From the NCBI GenBank assembly GCA_011319805.1, contig SJRY01000236.1, forward strand, positions 372,001 through 436,000: a stretch of 64,000 nt of DNA, written 5' to 3'. Position numbers and translations under genes: made by a program. Position 1 is the stretch's first letter. Every line of letters starts with the position of its first letter. The notes beneath the pieces are model-generated. The model worked only from the letters and a program-made list of their open reading frames with translations. It made no database searches and was not told the origin of the DNA. Shown here piece after piece: positions 11,067 through 21,689 of this stretch. This DNA comes from Macrocybe gigantea (taxonomy: Eukaryota; Basidiomycota; Agaricomycetes; Agaricales; Callistosporiaceae).

Positions 11067-12023
11067 TCACGGACGAACGATCGATTGCTCAAACTGATTC
11101 ATCACTCCCGGGACTTCCCCAGTGATACTTGCCATGAATGCCTTCCACCCCGCTTCGCCATTCTCCCAGGAGACCTCGCCACACTTCCACGTAGCGACGT
11201 CGATCGTCCTCCTTAGCCCATGTGCGCCGCGGTTCTTCTTCGCCTGGATCGGCGTCGTCCACAGCCCGCCGGCGAGCTCTGCCTTGACGTCGAGCTCTGT
11301 GGCGAACGCGCCCTGGTGCTCAAGAACGACAGCGAACTGAAAGTGCGACGGGATGCCGCGCTCGCTGCTCTTGTTCTCCTCGATCGTCCACACGCACCGA
11401 GTGTGGTTGTCGCGCTTCGTGCCGATGATCGTCATCGCATGCATCACGCCCTTCTGCACCTCGCGCTGGTGCGACGGCTCGACGCCGACAGAGCTGCCCC
11501 CGAACCCGACCTGCAGCGGCACGTTCAAACCCCAAATGATGCGCGACTGCTCCTCTGTCCATCCGCCGACGCTATGCTGTGGCGCGAGCGCTGCCACCTT
11601 GGGCATTGCAGCTTTGGGTGTCTTGGCCGTCATGCGTGGCGATGACGACGGCGAGCCGTTGGGTGAGGGCGACTCCAGAGTGCCGAACGGCGCCGCAAGG
11701 AACCGCCAGATTATCGTCGCATGGGAGAAGCGACGGTTTGGGGCGGGGTGGCACGTCACCTTCAGGACAAGCAGCGATCTGACATTGTCGAGCGGCTGGA
11801 TCGTCGTAAGCTCCAGCGAGAGGTACGATTCGGATATTTCGGTCTCGGAGATGAGCTGGTTAGGCTCGCTGTCTTCCTCGTCATCTGCCGACTGGTGTTT
11901 GAATAGAGAGCGCGATCGATATTCCGATCGGCCGAGGAGGGCCGCGACGTCCTCCTCAAAAGCGACAGTGAACGAGAACTGATCTGGTGATGGAGATGAT
12001 GGGGCCATACGTGCGTCTTTCAA
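11067..12023 (-). CDS. Intronless conserved protein of unknown function
   Basis: One uninterrupted 318-codon frame, unusual among intron-rich neighbours. The fifth residue after the first Met is followed by a second Met (12008) that may be the real start. The first third is acidic (EEDVAALLG, SADDEEDSEPNQ). The middle holds HATIIWRFLAAPFGTL followed by a Ser/Pro/Lys linker. The rest looks like a beta-rich globular domain (RIIWGLNVPLQVGFGG, NHTRCVWTIEENKS, HFQFAVVLEHQGAFATELDVKAEL, GLWTTPIQAKKN). I do not recognise the family. Codon regularity and domain-like spacing support a real gene. Confidence 0.65.
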   Translation of the reverse strand: MKDARMAPSSPSPDQFSFTVAFEEDVAALLGRSEYRSRSLFKHQSADDEEDSEPNQLISETEISESYLSLELTTIQPLDNVRSLLVLKVTCHPAPNRRFSHATIIWRFLAAPFGTLESPSPNGSPSSSPRMTAKTPKAAMPKVAALAPQHSVGGWTEEQSRIIWGLNVPLQVGFGGSSVGVEPSHQREVQKGVMHAMTIIGTKRDNHTRCVWTIEENKSSERGIPSHFQFAVVLEHQGAFATELDVKAELAGGLWTTPIQAKKNRGAHGLRRTIDVATWKCGEVSWENGEAGWKAFMASITGEVPGVMNQFEQSIVRP

Positions 12024-12280
12024 AAGCCAATGATAGATTATATACTAGGGAAACCTAGCTGGGGAGCAACGAGCGCTCGATGAATCACATCCAGCATCCC
12101 GAACAGCATAAACAACGGACATGGGGAAGCGCCCATCGTTATCTTATCTTATCTTACCTGCTAGATTTGGATGCAGCTGCACAGTTCATCAAGCCACTGT
12201 GGCTGTGTCCTCGCACCCAATTATCGTCGAGTTCCACACAAGGGAAGCAGCGTCAAGACCCAGCAACACACGTCCTCGCC

Positions 12281-12702
12281 ATGGCCAAATCAAAAAAGTA
12301 AATTGTCCGTAGTTTTGTGTCTAGCATTTCCAATGTTGAACACACACGACTTTCTAGCCACACGAATCACAACCAGAACAAGAAGGCACACAGGAATGGC
12401 ATCAAACGGCCAAAGTCAACGCGTTCTCCATCTATGAAAGGCGTATGTCTCGCCTTTCTAAATCTCCGCATTCATGTGCTAATTCTTTCTGCAGGTTGAT
12501 CCCAAGGCTAGTTTTCTTTATATCGACACTGATGTCATTGCAGCATGCTGACTGGCATCGATACAGTTCCGCCGCAATGCTAAATACGCACTCGCAGGAA
12601 CAGTGTGTCTTGTTCTGTTCTGCTAAGAGTTCTTCCCATCTCACGTTATGTCCCTTCCAGATCCGGGCACGCAAGGAGCAAAAAATAGCTGCAAAATCAT
12701 AG
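12281..12702 (+). CDS. RPL29: 60S ribosomal protein L29 (eL29)
   Basis: A small basic large-subunit protein of about 63 residues in five short exons. Exon 1 is MAKSK plus two bases; the next gives NHTNHNQNKKAHRNGIKRPK, then SPSMKG, VDPK, FRRNAKYALAGT and a basic end ARKEQKIAAKS. The NHTNHNQNKKAHRNGIK block is the eL29 signature. The exon VDPK ends at 12506 and the following intron (12507-12566) starts GCTAGT, giving a GC-AG intron; no GT donor allows the conserved VDPKFRRN join. The last intron runs from GTGTGTC to CCAG before ATCCGG. Only a short 3' gap separates it from the convergent TFIIIC gene. Confidence 0.93.
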
Positions 12703-12877
12703 GAATTCGCTGTACATTAATACATGCTTTCTCGAGGGCTGTCCGCTGTGCAGGTTGATTGAGGGATCCCAGCCACCATATGCCAGTATGCATTTTATGT
12801 CTTGTTGCACTCTGAAATACAACAGAAAAGGGCAATGGAAGACATACACACCATCCACTGCCATGCTCACATCAATC

Positions 12878-15063
12878 TCAACGCAGCCCATGAAGTGATT
12901 TTGCATTTCTCTCCAATGTAGCCCTCAGTCGCACGGCCTAGGCATATATCATTAAGATGAACTTAATAGGCAAGAAGAGGAAACACACTGCAGCGTCTTC
13001 TGGTCTCAACGCGCCTTTGGCCATGTTGTGCTTGCCAGGACGCAATCTGAATATCCTGTTGCCTATCACAGGTTTGCCGTAGTCCTCCCCCTCCTCTAAC
13101 AATGCTCGACACTCCTCGTCACTAGGCACATGGCCCTCCAGGAGCGAAAAGAACTTGTGTCTGAGGACTGTTTTTATCCTCTCATACGCATGGGGTGAAT
13201 ACCAGCCATCTCGCTCCTGTGCGACCGTGAGATGCGTTTCAGAGGAAGCACAACGTAACCTACATGGCATTCTTCTCGGAGGTCTTCTGTGTCTGCTATC
13301 ATCCCTTTCAACATAGGGTCAGTGATATCGCACAATTGGAACGCCGCCGTTTCTTTTGTGATGGTCCGCCCGTCGAAGATATGAGATCGCCTGCACATGC
13401 AAAATATCAACAAGATTTAGACAATGCGCCGTTTCTGACGCGCACCGTCTATCTGCCTCTTTCTCTGTGCCTTCTTCCGTTGTTCGAACTTGCACGCTGG
13501 CTGCTGACCTCTCTTGCCGCCTTGTCGTAACAGACGGCCTGGCGATCGGGTGGTTTGCATTCCGGAAATATAGACGCTGATAGCTTGGTGGTGGCTATCA
13601 GATGGTGAAGTGAACGCCGGGCTGCGAGCACTTACAATCTCGCGTCTTGGTCTTTTCGTGGATCATAGCAGAAACGAACGAGCGTGTCCCGCCATGGACC
13701 GTCTTGGAAGACGTAACAAACAAGCGGAAGGAGAACCTTGGAGCTGGGCTGACGTTCAGTGCAAAATTTGGCCAGTCATTGAGATTTTGACGAACTTTAA
13801 GGCCTCACGACTCTCCGAGGGTGTCAAAGAATTAAAAAGCGACATGCGGGTCCAAACAGGACGCTCATTGAAGAGCTAATGGGACTTCGTCAACGCGACA
13901 CGAGACATGGTAAACGCATTAAGAGCTCGCCTGCTGAAGTTTCTGCAGCAACTTTTGGTCAGCTAGGTTGCGACCCTCCTCCACCGATAGTGGGGGTTTT
14001 TCAGGAACCTACCACCAAGAATGAGCCGGACGTAGTGAAAAGAAAAGAAATGGTGAATACATTAGCGTCCGCAAACATGATACTTGCGGGGCCATAGCCT
14101 TTCCAACGCATTCTGTTTATGAGACGTTTCTTTTCTTCCCCTGTTTCGGCGTCTACAGAGGTTGTCACCATCGATGCGCTGTTCGCCTTGAAACTTCACA
14201 TGGTACAGTAAGGAAAATGCACAGGCATAGAGAGGTTCTACGGACTTGTATGGCAATGGTATGTTCTGTCGACTGAAAAGAGGAGGGGGATACAAGCGAA
14301 GATTGCTTCGCATTGTCTGCTCAGAGGAACCTGACACTTCAGATGGATTGCTGAGCAGCTGTGGATCCAGATTCATGCGTAGGTCGGCTTCAGCAGAGCC
14401 ATAGCTGGCTGGGACCACATAGTCTTCCTTCTCTTCTGGAATGACATACGACCGAATGGTCTCGACTGGATTGAAAGGATCGTGATCATGCCATTCTGTG
14501 ATGCTGTGAAGAAGAACAATCTACCATCCATGTTGTCCATCGCGACGCGGAGTTTGGACACGGGATCGTTCATGTCCGGTTGGTATTGAAAGTCGACCAT
14601 GCCTATGGACCTATGGTCTAACGAATTGAACGAGTGAAAAGAAAGGTAACATACTCCGGAAACGGGCCGTTCTCGGGATAATTCCAACAGCCTCCGCGGT
14701 GTACTCGCCGACAACACCGCCCTCGGTCATCTCCCCTGTACATCTCTTCCGCTTCCGCTTGACGACTTTGAGCACGATATTATTCGTCGCGACGACATCT
14801 CCCGGGACGGGATGCGCGAACGGCTGGCCGGGTCTGAGACGCAGCTCGAGAAGCGTCTCGGTTTTGGATGCAGTGCGCTTGAACGCGCTGTCGATGACCG
14901 CCTGACCCCCCAGGTTCTGAATTGCGACGGGGACTGATTCAGGACGCACGTAGCCAGGATACTCGATAGAGTAGAATGGTGATTGCGGAAGAGACCTTTC
15001 CATGGCGGCATGTTGTGGCTGGAAAGTCGATGAAGATGCTTGTGGTTGCTCAGACGGGTCCAT
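12878..15063 (-). CDS. TFIIIC subunit, Tfc1/Sfc1 (GTF3C5) type
   Basis: TFIIIC binds the internal boxes of tRNA genes and recruits the Pol III machinery; this subunit contacts the A-box side. Exon 1 has the N-terminal signature FYSIEYPGYVRPESVPVAIQ, IDSAFKR, LLELRLRPGQPFAHPVPGDVV and LLKVVKRKRK-type sequence. Later exons give DFQYQPDMNDPVSKLR, a basic segment ending RMRWKGYGP, LFNERPVWTRMSLFN, YVFQDGPWRDTLVRFCYDPRK and YFRNANHPIARPS. The C-terminal part has HIFDGRTITKETAAFQLCDI and ERDGWYSPHAYERIKTVLRHK, and ends RPEDAAAVRLRATLERN. At least eight introns; one (13876-13930) starts GCGAGC. The stop is placed at 12878 after a last short exon. Confidence 0.85.
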
Positions 15064-15152
15064 TATGAAGTTATGAGTGTATTATACCAACTAATCCCAA
15101 TTTAACAGTGTCTGCCACGTGATCAATTGTACGACCTCCGAGTGAAATTGCT

Positions 15153-15691
15153 TCATTTTTGAGGATCCATTATCTTTCTCAAAGACGTGACTTCCTCCAA
15201 AACTTCCTATTGAGGTACATTAAGACTGTTTTAACAACATTAGAGTCTCCCAGACCGCGCACCTTTGACGAAAAATCAATCCCAGCCTTGTTCATCTCAT
15301 CTGCAAGACGCTTTGCACTCGCTTTGAACTCTGGATTGGCGAACAACTTGAGCATTTTAAACGTTGAGGCCGGCTTTCCTGACGAGATATCGACTCCTTA
15401 ACACGGAGTGCAGTTCAGGTTGAAATCTAAGAAGGACAACGCAAGAGACGCACCGGAATTCTGCAGCGCCTTCGCAAAATCTGCAAGGGCCTTCACGGCC
15501 TCTGGCCGGTCCACTACCTTCTTGAATATGGTCGTCTGCTGAAAAGCCGTCGTGAAGGCATCAATGTCTTTGTTCTCCGAACCACAGCGAGGCGTGTACG
15601 AGAATGTCCGCATAAAACATAACGAGTAGCTCGGTCTGATGCGGTGAGCGATACTAGCGCGGGTGGTTCTGAGGATTTGGCCTGCGATCAT
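15153..15691 (-). CDS. Small predicted mitochondrial protein, unknown function
   Basis: Three exons encode about 150 residues. The N-terminus is rich in Arg, Ser and Thr without acidic residues (ILRTTRASIAHRIRPSYSLCFMRTF), typical of a mitochondrial presequence. The mature part is helical and charged: AFTTAFQQTTIFKKVVDRPEAVKALADFAKAL, then after an intron DISSGKPASTFKMLKLF and a region NPEFKASAKRLADEMNKAGI, and after a second intron EVLEEVTSLRKIM. I do not recognise a named family. It is head-to-head with Psf3, 66 bases between start codons, so both probably share a promoter. Confidence 0.65.
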
Positions 15692-15757
15692 GGTAGTGGA
15701 CTCGTGGGAAACGACGAAAAGCGCGTCAAGTCGTCACGTTCGCGATGATACACTGCA

Positions 15758-16645
15758 ATGGAACTCGATTACTTCTCGGTCGAATCTATCCTCGCTGAAA
15801 ACCAGGCAAGTGCTATTCCAATCGTCGCGTTACACTCGATGATTATGCCCTCTGCTCCAGAAAATTCAATGCATTTTCAAATGTGACATTCCCGATATGG
15901 GCCACCTCGGTGGTGGATCAGAGCGCGACGTACGCCATCATCCTCACTTTCGAAGGAACGTCTAGCCCAGCGAATCAACAGATCACAGCACTCAGCAAAA
16001 TCCAGATACCAATGTGGCTAGCCTACACAATCATCTTCTCGTGCGACACCACTTGGACTACACCGTGCTGCAACCAACTAATTTGACATGACAGAGACTG
16101 GGCGGACGTCAATACCCCGCCTCCTTTCAGCCCAAGAGTTCGCAATGCACTCAAAGCCGAAGCTCGCAGTGTCCGTTTGTCCACTCTCGTTGGCGCAGGA
16201 GGGCTGTGGTATGGCTTTGGCAAGACGATTATGGACATGTAAGTGATGGATCGAAATGTCGCGCGCTCGGCTTGAAAGACTCCTCGAACAAAGATTGAGC
16301 GATGAACAAGCGAGTGAACTATCAGAGATCATGACCAAGGTCAGGTAAATGCGTCTGATGCCTTGAAAGCCACTCATTGAACTTCTTCGGACAGACATTT
16401 CGCTCGCGGCTCGTGGAGGTGGTCGATCAGGCGCAACACTTTTCAGCCATAGGCACCGCAGGAACCACCGAGGATGCGTCCAGACATTTAGGGAAGGGTT
16501 GGATGCCACCGAACGCGAATGTAAGCAGGCGGCATGACAAGAAAAACAAGCATATCCTCATCGATGCGTAGTATTCTCTCTGGCACAGGAAAGCACCAAG
16601 CGAACAAAGCGATGGTATGAACAGTCTGATAAGCCGAAGCGTTGA
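15758..16645 (+). CDS. PSF3: GINS complex subunit Psf3
   Basis: GINS (Sld5-Psf1-Psf2-Psf3) joins Cdc45 and Mcm2-7 to form the replicative CMG helicase. The product starts MELDYFSVESILAENQ. It continues through KIQCIFKCDIPDMGHLGG, ITALSKIQIPMWLA, DWADVNTPPPFSPRVRNAL, VGAGGLWYGFGKTIMD, LSDEQASELSEIM and TFRSRLVEVVDQAQHF, and ends KRTKRWYEQSDKPKR. These are Psf3 landmarks in the right order and at normal length. The first intron (15806-15860) begins GCAAGT and is a GC-AG intron; no GT donor gives the conserved AENQK join. The 3' end lies 18 bases from the convergent PKR1 stop codon. Confidence 0.92.
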
Positions 16646-16663
16646 TAATGTGTCGCTTCACTG

Positions 16664-17050
16664 TCATAAGTTCTTTTTTGACCTGGCTTCCGTCTCCAGC
16701 TGTTCCTTGGGGTGTACTTTTTTCAGTTCGCTTACGAACCTGAACAAACGATTAAGTATTAGCACGATTATACATGTCAATGTCGTATATACTTGCCATT
16801 TCACGCTTGCCCAGAGTCCGATTTCGATAGCCATCAATACGAACATGTGAGGGTTACCGGAGGTGAGGTATGCCAGTATCATGAGAATGACAAAGAGAAA
16901 AACAAATGCGGCATCCAGGATGGCGAGAAATGTAGGATGAAATGAGGATCCTGGTGCCAGAATTTGGGCCAGAAAAGATGGTTCCCCCGATGGCTGCTCA
17001 TCCTGCGTGTCGGACGACATGTACGACTGCAGAGGAGGTGCTGATGACAT
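16664..17050 (-). CDS. PKR1: V-type ATPase assembly factor Pkr1
   Basis: Pkr1 is a small ER membrane protein needed to assemble the Vo sector of the vacuolar proton pump. The product has a Ser-rich N-terminus, FLAQILAPGSSFHPTFLAIL, two hydrophobic segments (AAFVFLFVILMILAYLTSG and PHMFVLMAIEIGLWASVKW) and a charged end (VSELKKVHPKEQ). The whole span reads as one open frame. However, a 57-base GC-AG intron at 16740-16796 fits better: removing it joins KW to FVSELKK, which matches the family. Read unspliced, it would add a third hydrophobic stretch. Predicted mature length is about 109 residues. Confidence 0.82.
   Translation of the reverse strand: MSSAPPLQSYMSSDTQDEQPSGEPSFLAQILAPGSSFHPTFLAILDAAFVFLFVILMILAYLTSGNPHMFVLMAIEIGLWASVKWQVYTTLTCIIVLILNRLFRFVSELKKVHPKEQLETEARSKKNL
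16740..16796 (-). other. In-frame, stop-free GC-AG intron inside PKR1
   Basis: On the minus strand the segment begins GCAAGTATATAC, carries a branch-site-like GCTAATAC and ends TTGTTCAG. It is 57 bases, a multiple of three, with no stop codon. A GT donor at the nearby GTATAT would put the downstream frame out of register, whereas the GC donor restores W-FVSELKK. Confidence 0.7.
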
Positions 17051-17059
17051 AATACGACT

Positions 17060-18132
17060 ATGCCTTCACTATTTCCTGAGCCTTGTCCAGCGTTGCCGCC
17101 ATTTCAGACGCTGCTCCTACATGGTAAATTTCACCCGTCGGCTCCAATTCACCTTGCATTCTCCAGCGTCAGCGCGTCGACCAGGGGTGAGGTCATTCTC
17201 GTAACCCCTTCGCGACAATCATTGGTGTCAGCGCTCGGACGCTTCAACGACGACTGGATTCGGATTAATTCTGGAACCGGAAAGGCTCAAAATATTTCTC
17301 CTCGAGTCAAGATATTGTCCGTCGCCACTAGTCCAACCTTTTAGATCATGATTCTCAACGCGAGTCAGTTATCCGCCCTCGCCTGCGCACATGTGCTTTC
17401 TGCTGTCTTCACTGACAGTCGCCGGCGTGCATGGCATGGACGAAGGCGAACTCAAGTCTAGAGTTGTCCTTCCCTGTCCGCCGACTTTGATAATCATTCT
17501 TGAGCCCTCGTATTACTTTTTACCCGAATCCGAAACAGACGCGAACAACTCGTACGTGCATATCCGTATGTCACGGTCCCATCATGACCGTTGAACAGGC
17601 AAGGATGGACCGTTTCATCTTATACCATGCTCGTCATGCACATCTTGTCCTCTCTCACCCAGTTATCTGTGCAAAGAAGCTCTCGATATACGTACGTTTG
17701 TCGTCCTGCATGTTGAACGTGCTAAGCTAGCCAATCAGTGGCTTCGATCCCATCCCGCTGGCTGTCTTTGACTCTCACTTGGACGAACTCCAGCTTCCAA
17801 CATTCCTGCAACTAACGACGTCACAGCCATGGGTCGTCCAGATTCCCAGCCAACGTTTATTATACCTCTGCTTTCGAAATACTTTGAATGGATTGGCCAT
17901 GCTTATATTGGTACCGTTTGTTTTAATTGCCCTTAGTTGCATCAAAGCATTTGTTGATATTGTGTCGCCATGCTTAGAAGAAAAAAAGAAAGACGAGGAC
18001 AGAGTGAGGGTGTTAAGGCTGGGGAGGGCAAATCAAGACGCCGAAAACGCTGAGGTTTGGCGATGGCGGGAAGTTTTTGGTAGCGACGAGGGTGTACAGG
18101 TGCAAGGAGTTGGGTTTGAATGGACTTTTTAG
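17060..18132 (+). CDS. Conserved-looking protein of unknown function, one apparent frameshift
   Basis: Exons join to give LLLHGKFHPSAPIHLAFSS, GEVILVTPSRQSLVSALGRFNDDWI, YPPSPAHMCFLLSSL, LPCPPTLIIILEPSYYFLPE, TVSSYTMLVMHILSSLTQL and PLAVFDSHLDELQLP. They continue with TFIIPLLSKYFEWIGHAYI and end VWRWREVFGSDEGVQ plus a few residues. The alternation of hydrophobic strands and Ser-rich loops suggests an alpha/beta globular protein, but I cannot name the family. Between DELQLP and the following exon sequence the frame slips by one base at a CC pair (17797-17798); one added C makes it continuous. The ATG is only 9 bases from the PKR1 ATG on the other strand. Confidence 0.6.
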
Positions 18133-18237
18133 AACACTGTGCCATAAAATAATATAGCGTGACTTGTGCAGGCACCAATCTTTCTAGACCTGATGCCAAC
18201 AATTTGGCAAACGCGTTGCTGAGAAACATGCGCAACG

Positions 18238-19792
18238 ATGCATCCTTTCGCAACGTACGTCCTACGCAGCTATTACAAGGCGACAGGATGGAATGAGGAC
18301 AACCTTTACGCCAATTTAACGCGGTCTTCAAGCGGTGAGTGATCTCGGATTTCGCATGTCGTCAGTCTCATCATTCATTGTGTCTGCATTCGTCAGCCAT
18401 CCTCGACTTCACCGTTCCCCGCGGATTACACTTGTCAATATCCAAGGCACCCAATGCCTTGTTCAAGACGACATATTCCATGACGGCAATGCCGTCGCTG
18501 AGCGGCTCGGTCGGGTATATATTCACCTCGTGCGACCTCGATGTAAAGACGTCGGGTAGCGTACGGTTCAAGGACATGATAGATCGCTTCAAGGTGTACG
18601 ACCAGCCTCGAAGGCCTGAAGGAAAGGAAGAGGAGTGGCTAGCTGGTGAAAGAGTCGATACCCGTGGTCAGTGTGGCCCTTGACTCCGTGAAATGCTGTT
18701 TCGACTCTTTTATTCTCCCCCCTTTTTTTAGACTATTTATTGTACGGTCGCTTCTACCTCCCCGCTGGACGACTCGATGCTCTATATTCCACGCGGATAT
18801 CTCCAACGCTACAAGCCATGGTCGCCGCGATATCCGACCCTTCGTCGAACGGACCTGTCGAAGCCAAGGGGCGCAGCGCGAACGTCAGCAACATCATGCT
18901 CAACCTGCAACACGATGTCGGTAAATGGTGCACTGAATATAGCTGGAGCGCAGAGGACGGCATGTGGGGCGTCCGCGTGCTGCACAATTTTGGGCGGTTG
19001 GGTCAGTCGGAAGATGTAGAACGGGACAGCACGGCAGCGCAGAGTCCTCGCGTCGGAGTGAAACGCGTAGACGAGGAAGACGCGGTGGATGGTGGTTTGA
19101 AAGGTCGTGTGTCAGTCGGTGCTGAACTGTATTTCAGTGCCAAAGAACGCAGTGCAGGAGGCCAGTTCTCTATCCAGTCTCACTTTTTCTTTTGAGAGTC
19201 TGCTAACTGTTACGTTCCGTCCTGCAGTCTCGACTGGCATTCGATTTACAACGCTCCCTGATGCCACACCTCCTTCTTTCCAAGTTCCCTCTTCTGCAGT
19301 CGCTCAGCCACCTTCCAAAGCTTCCCTCCAACAGCCACCGACGACAATAACGGCACTTTTCAACCCTATGTTGGGGCATCTCTCAGGAGCCTACTCTGCT
19401 CGTGTCTCACGGGACCTGTCTCTATCCTCAAGATTCGACTTCAATGTTTACAGTTACGAGAGCGAATGGACTATGGGCGCCGAGTGGTGGCTGAGACGCT
19501 CGCGAGAGACGGAAGACGACGAGAATGCTCCAAACTCGTCACGACTTGCGAATTCAGACGATGATGTGCAAGGCGTTGTCAAAGCCCGTGCTTCAACGAA
19601 CAATGTACGTCTTCTTGCACTGCGAAAGAGGGTATTTTGCTGAGCTCTCTACCGGCATAGGATGTCTCTTTGATGTGGGAAGGGCGTCTGCGGAACATGC
19701 TGATTAGCTTGGGTGTCGTCTCTGACCTTTCGAACAGGTCAAGACCGATTAGGGCCATAGGTTTAGAGTTGTCATATTTCAGCTCGGGCTAG
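18238..19792 (+). CDS. MDM10: Mitochondrial distribution and morphology protein Mdm10
   Basis: Mdm10 is an outer-membrane beta-barrel shared by the ERMES tether, which links mitochondria and ER for lipid transfer, and the SAM complex, which inserts beta-barrels. Start [22 protein letters not shown], then [50 protein letters not shown] and [17 protein letters not shown]. After [19 protein letters not shown] come [21 protein letters not shown] and [21 protein letters not shown]. The end is [19 protein letters not shown] to LSYFSSG. Exons join cleanly; one intron (19161-19227) starts GCCAGT and is needed for the SAG-VSTG join. Confidence 0.93.
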
Positions 19793-19821
19793 AATGCCAC
19801 AATTGGATGCATTTTCGGAGG

Positions 19822-19838
19822 AAAAAAAAAGGGGGGGG
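19822..19838 (+). repeat. A9G8 homopolymer pair
   Basis: Nine A are followed directly by eight G in the 200-base interval between the MDM10 stop and the convergent minus-strand gene. No coding function; such tracts are prone to sequencing and replication slippage. Confidence 0.9.
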
Positions 19839-19992
19839 TCGAATCTGAGGGTATCCAGTATTCAAAGCATTTTGCACTCTATTTTACATTCCACACGTAT
19901 ATTACAGTGTCTCATAATAGCAGCGATAGATGGGGTATCGGTAGATAAAGCAATATGGAGCAGATGTAAAGGTGTTGCCAGAAACATCCGAG

Positions 19993-21689
19993 TCACGGAG
20001 TAACCACAGTCGATTGAACTTTGGCAGTTGGGTTGGCAGTGGCGCCGATAGTCCTAGCAAGACGCGAGATAGCATCTCCAGTTATTACTGGCCGTTGATG
20101 AGGTGCACGTGCCTCTCAGACGAGCCAGCCGGAGGTGTGGATTGAGTGCGGAAGTGATTACCCGCAAGGTGTCCGCGTTTGGGAGACGAATAACCCGACC
20201 GAGAGAATCGAGGGCTCTGGTCTGGCCTCGGCAACGGACGCCCAGCGTCTGTCCACGAGCGTGGCCTCGCTGCAGTAATTCTGGATGCGTGCCAGGACTT
20301 TGCGGAAGGACAGAATCGGCACCTGGAGCAGGACTTTTTGGTGCATGGATAGAAGCAGCCAGGCCGGGCCGGTTTTCATCCTCGTCTTCTCTAGCATCAA
20401 TTTCCTTCTCCGCCGATGCAGGTAAATGAACGGGAATGGGTTTCTGGTCGTCAGATAAACCTTGAATATTAGCATCTACCGTCATCGGTTGTTCTGTATT
20501 TGGAGGGATCTTGCCCTGAAATTCTGGAGGCTTCAGGGGGACAGTGGCCTGCATACGGGTCGCGCTTGGCCTGCGACGGGAACTCGGAAGAAAAGCGGAA
20601 AGATTTGAGGGTGTGCGAGGTTTCGGTGGCAAAGATGAAGACACAGCGTTTTGGTGCACGCCGAATGAGACCCTAGGGGAGCCTTGTTCAGGAGGAGAAT
20701 TAAGTCCCTCGACTTCGTGCATATCGATGACACAGCTGTTGGGTGCAAGCAACGGCTTCTTCTGGGCGTTTGTGGCCTGCCGAAGTAGATCCAGGTCAAA
20801 GACCACTCTGAGACACGATGGTATTTGTCCTTACCTTGCATGACTTATCCGTTGGGAGTGAATGAGGTTCAGAATGCGGAGGCTGATCAGCTCCCAGAGG
20901 GGATGGTGGCTTTATTGCTAGTTCTGGCAAAGATTTAAGGCCATCCATGATAATGGGAGACATCAAATTAATGTCCTTCTCCGCTGGTGCGATTGGAGTA
21001 ATTCCCCAGTCGTCTAAGTCTGGCAGACTATCATCGTCATCGCCAGCCCAATCGATATGGCTGCCGGGCGTATGAGGTCGATTCTCTCCCATCGCTGCCG
21101 CTCTGACGCGTTCCACGAGAGTGTCGAGATCATTGCGTATATCTTTGGATATAGTAGGAAGTGGTGCTGTATTGGATGGCGACATCAACCCGTTTGGTGA
21201 AAGTGACGTTTTAGACTGTGGGACAGAATGCTTGTGCGAATATGAACGCCGTCGCCGGTTTCGCGAATGAGAGCTAGACGAGGGGCTCTCTAAAGGTTTT
21301 TCTACAGGCGGGGAAGGAACGTTCTTGGAAGCGCGACGTGACTGTGGTCTGGGTTTCAAAGAGATTTTGGCGAGAGGCACATTCGGGGCAGTGGAGGATG
21401 ATGAAGGGGTCGAAACTGAATTTCTTGGGGGCAGAATCGGACTCTGCTTTGACGTGCCGTTCTTATGCTTCGAGGTGGCCACACCGAGGCCTCCTAATGC
21501 GTCACGGTTTGCTCCGCCTCTCCTCCCAGCATTTCCGCCTGAACCTCTACCGCCTCCTCTCCCTCCACGGCCCCTAGACAGGCCACCAAATGCAGATTCT
21601 GGGCCGCTCGTTCTAGTCCATCGAGGTGTTGATGGAACAGAATGGGAGTCGGGAGGTTTCGTTGACTGAGAAGCTGTAAGAGTAGACAT
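19993..21689 (-). CDS. Gly/Ser/Arg-rich protein of unknown function, two apparent frameshifts near the 3' end
   Basis: The first exon (297 codons) begins MSTLTASQSTKPPDSHSVPSTP, with an RGG-type Gly/Arg block at about residues 38-62 (SRGRGGRGGGRGSGG). It then has Ser/Pro/Arg-rich sequence (RNRRRRSYSHKHS) and an acidic motif SHIDWAGDDDDSLPDLDDWGI. An intron ending TTCGGCAG joins KSCK to ATNAQKKPLLAPNS. The tail stays disordered until VITGDAISRLARTIGATAN, which looks conserved. To reach that motif two single-base slips are needed, at a CCC run (20241-20243) and a GG pair (20102-20103). RGG blocks often bind RNA; that role is inference. If the slips are real, the protein would end earlier, near 20054. 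Confidence 0.55.

Noticed and set aside
20544..20843. Plus-strand 99-codon frame at 20.5-20.8 kb.
   Set aside because: It mirrors the minus-strand coding exon and shows no independent features.
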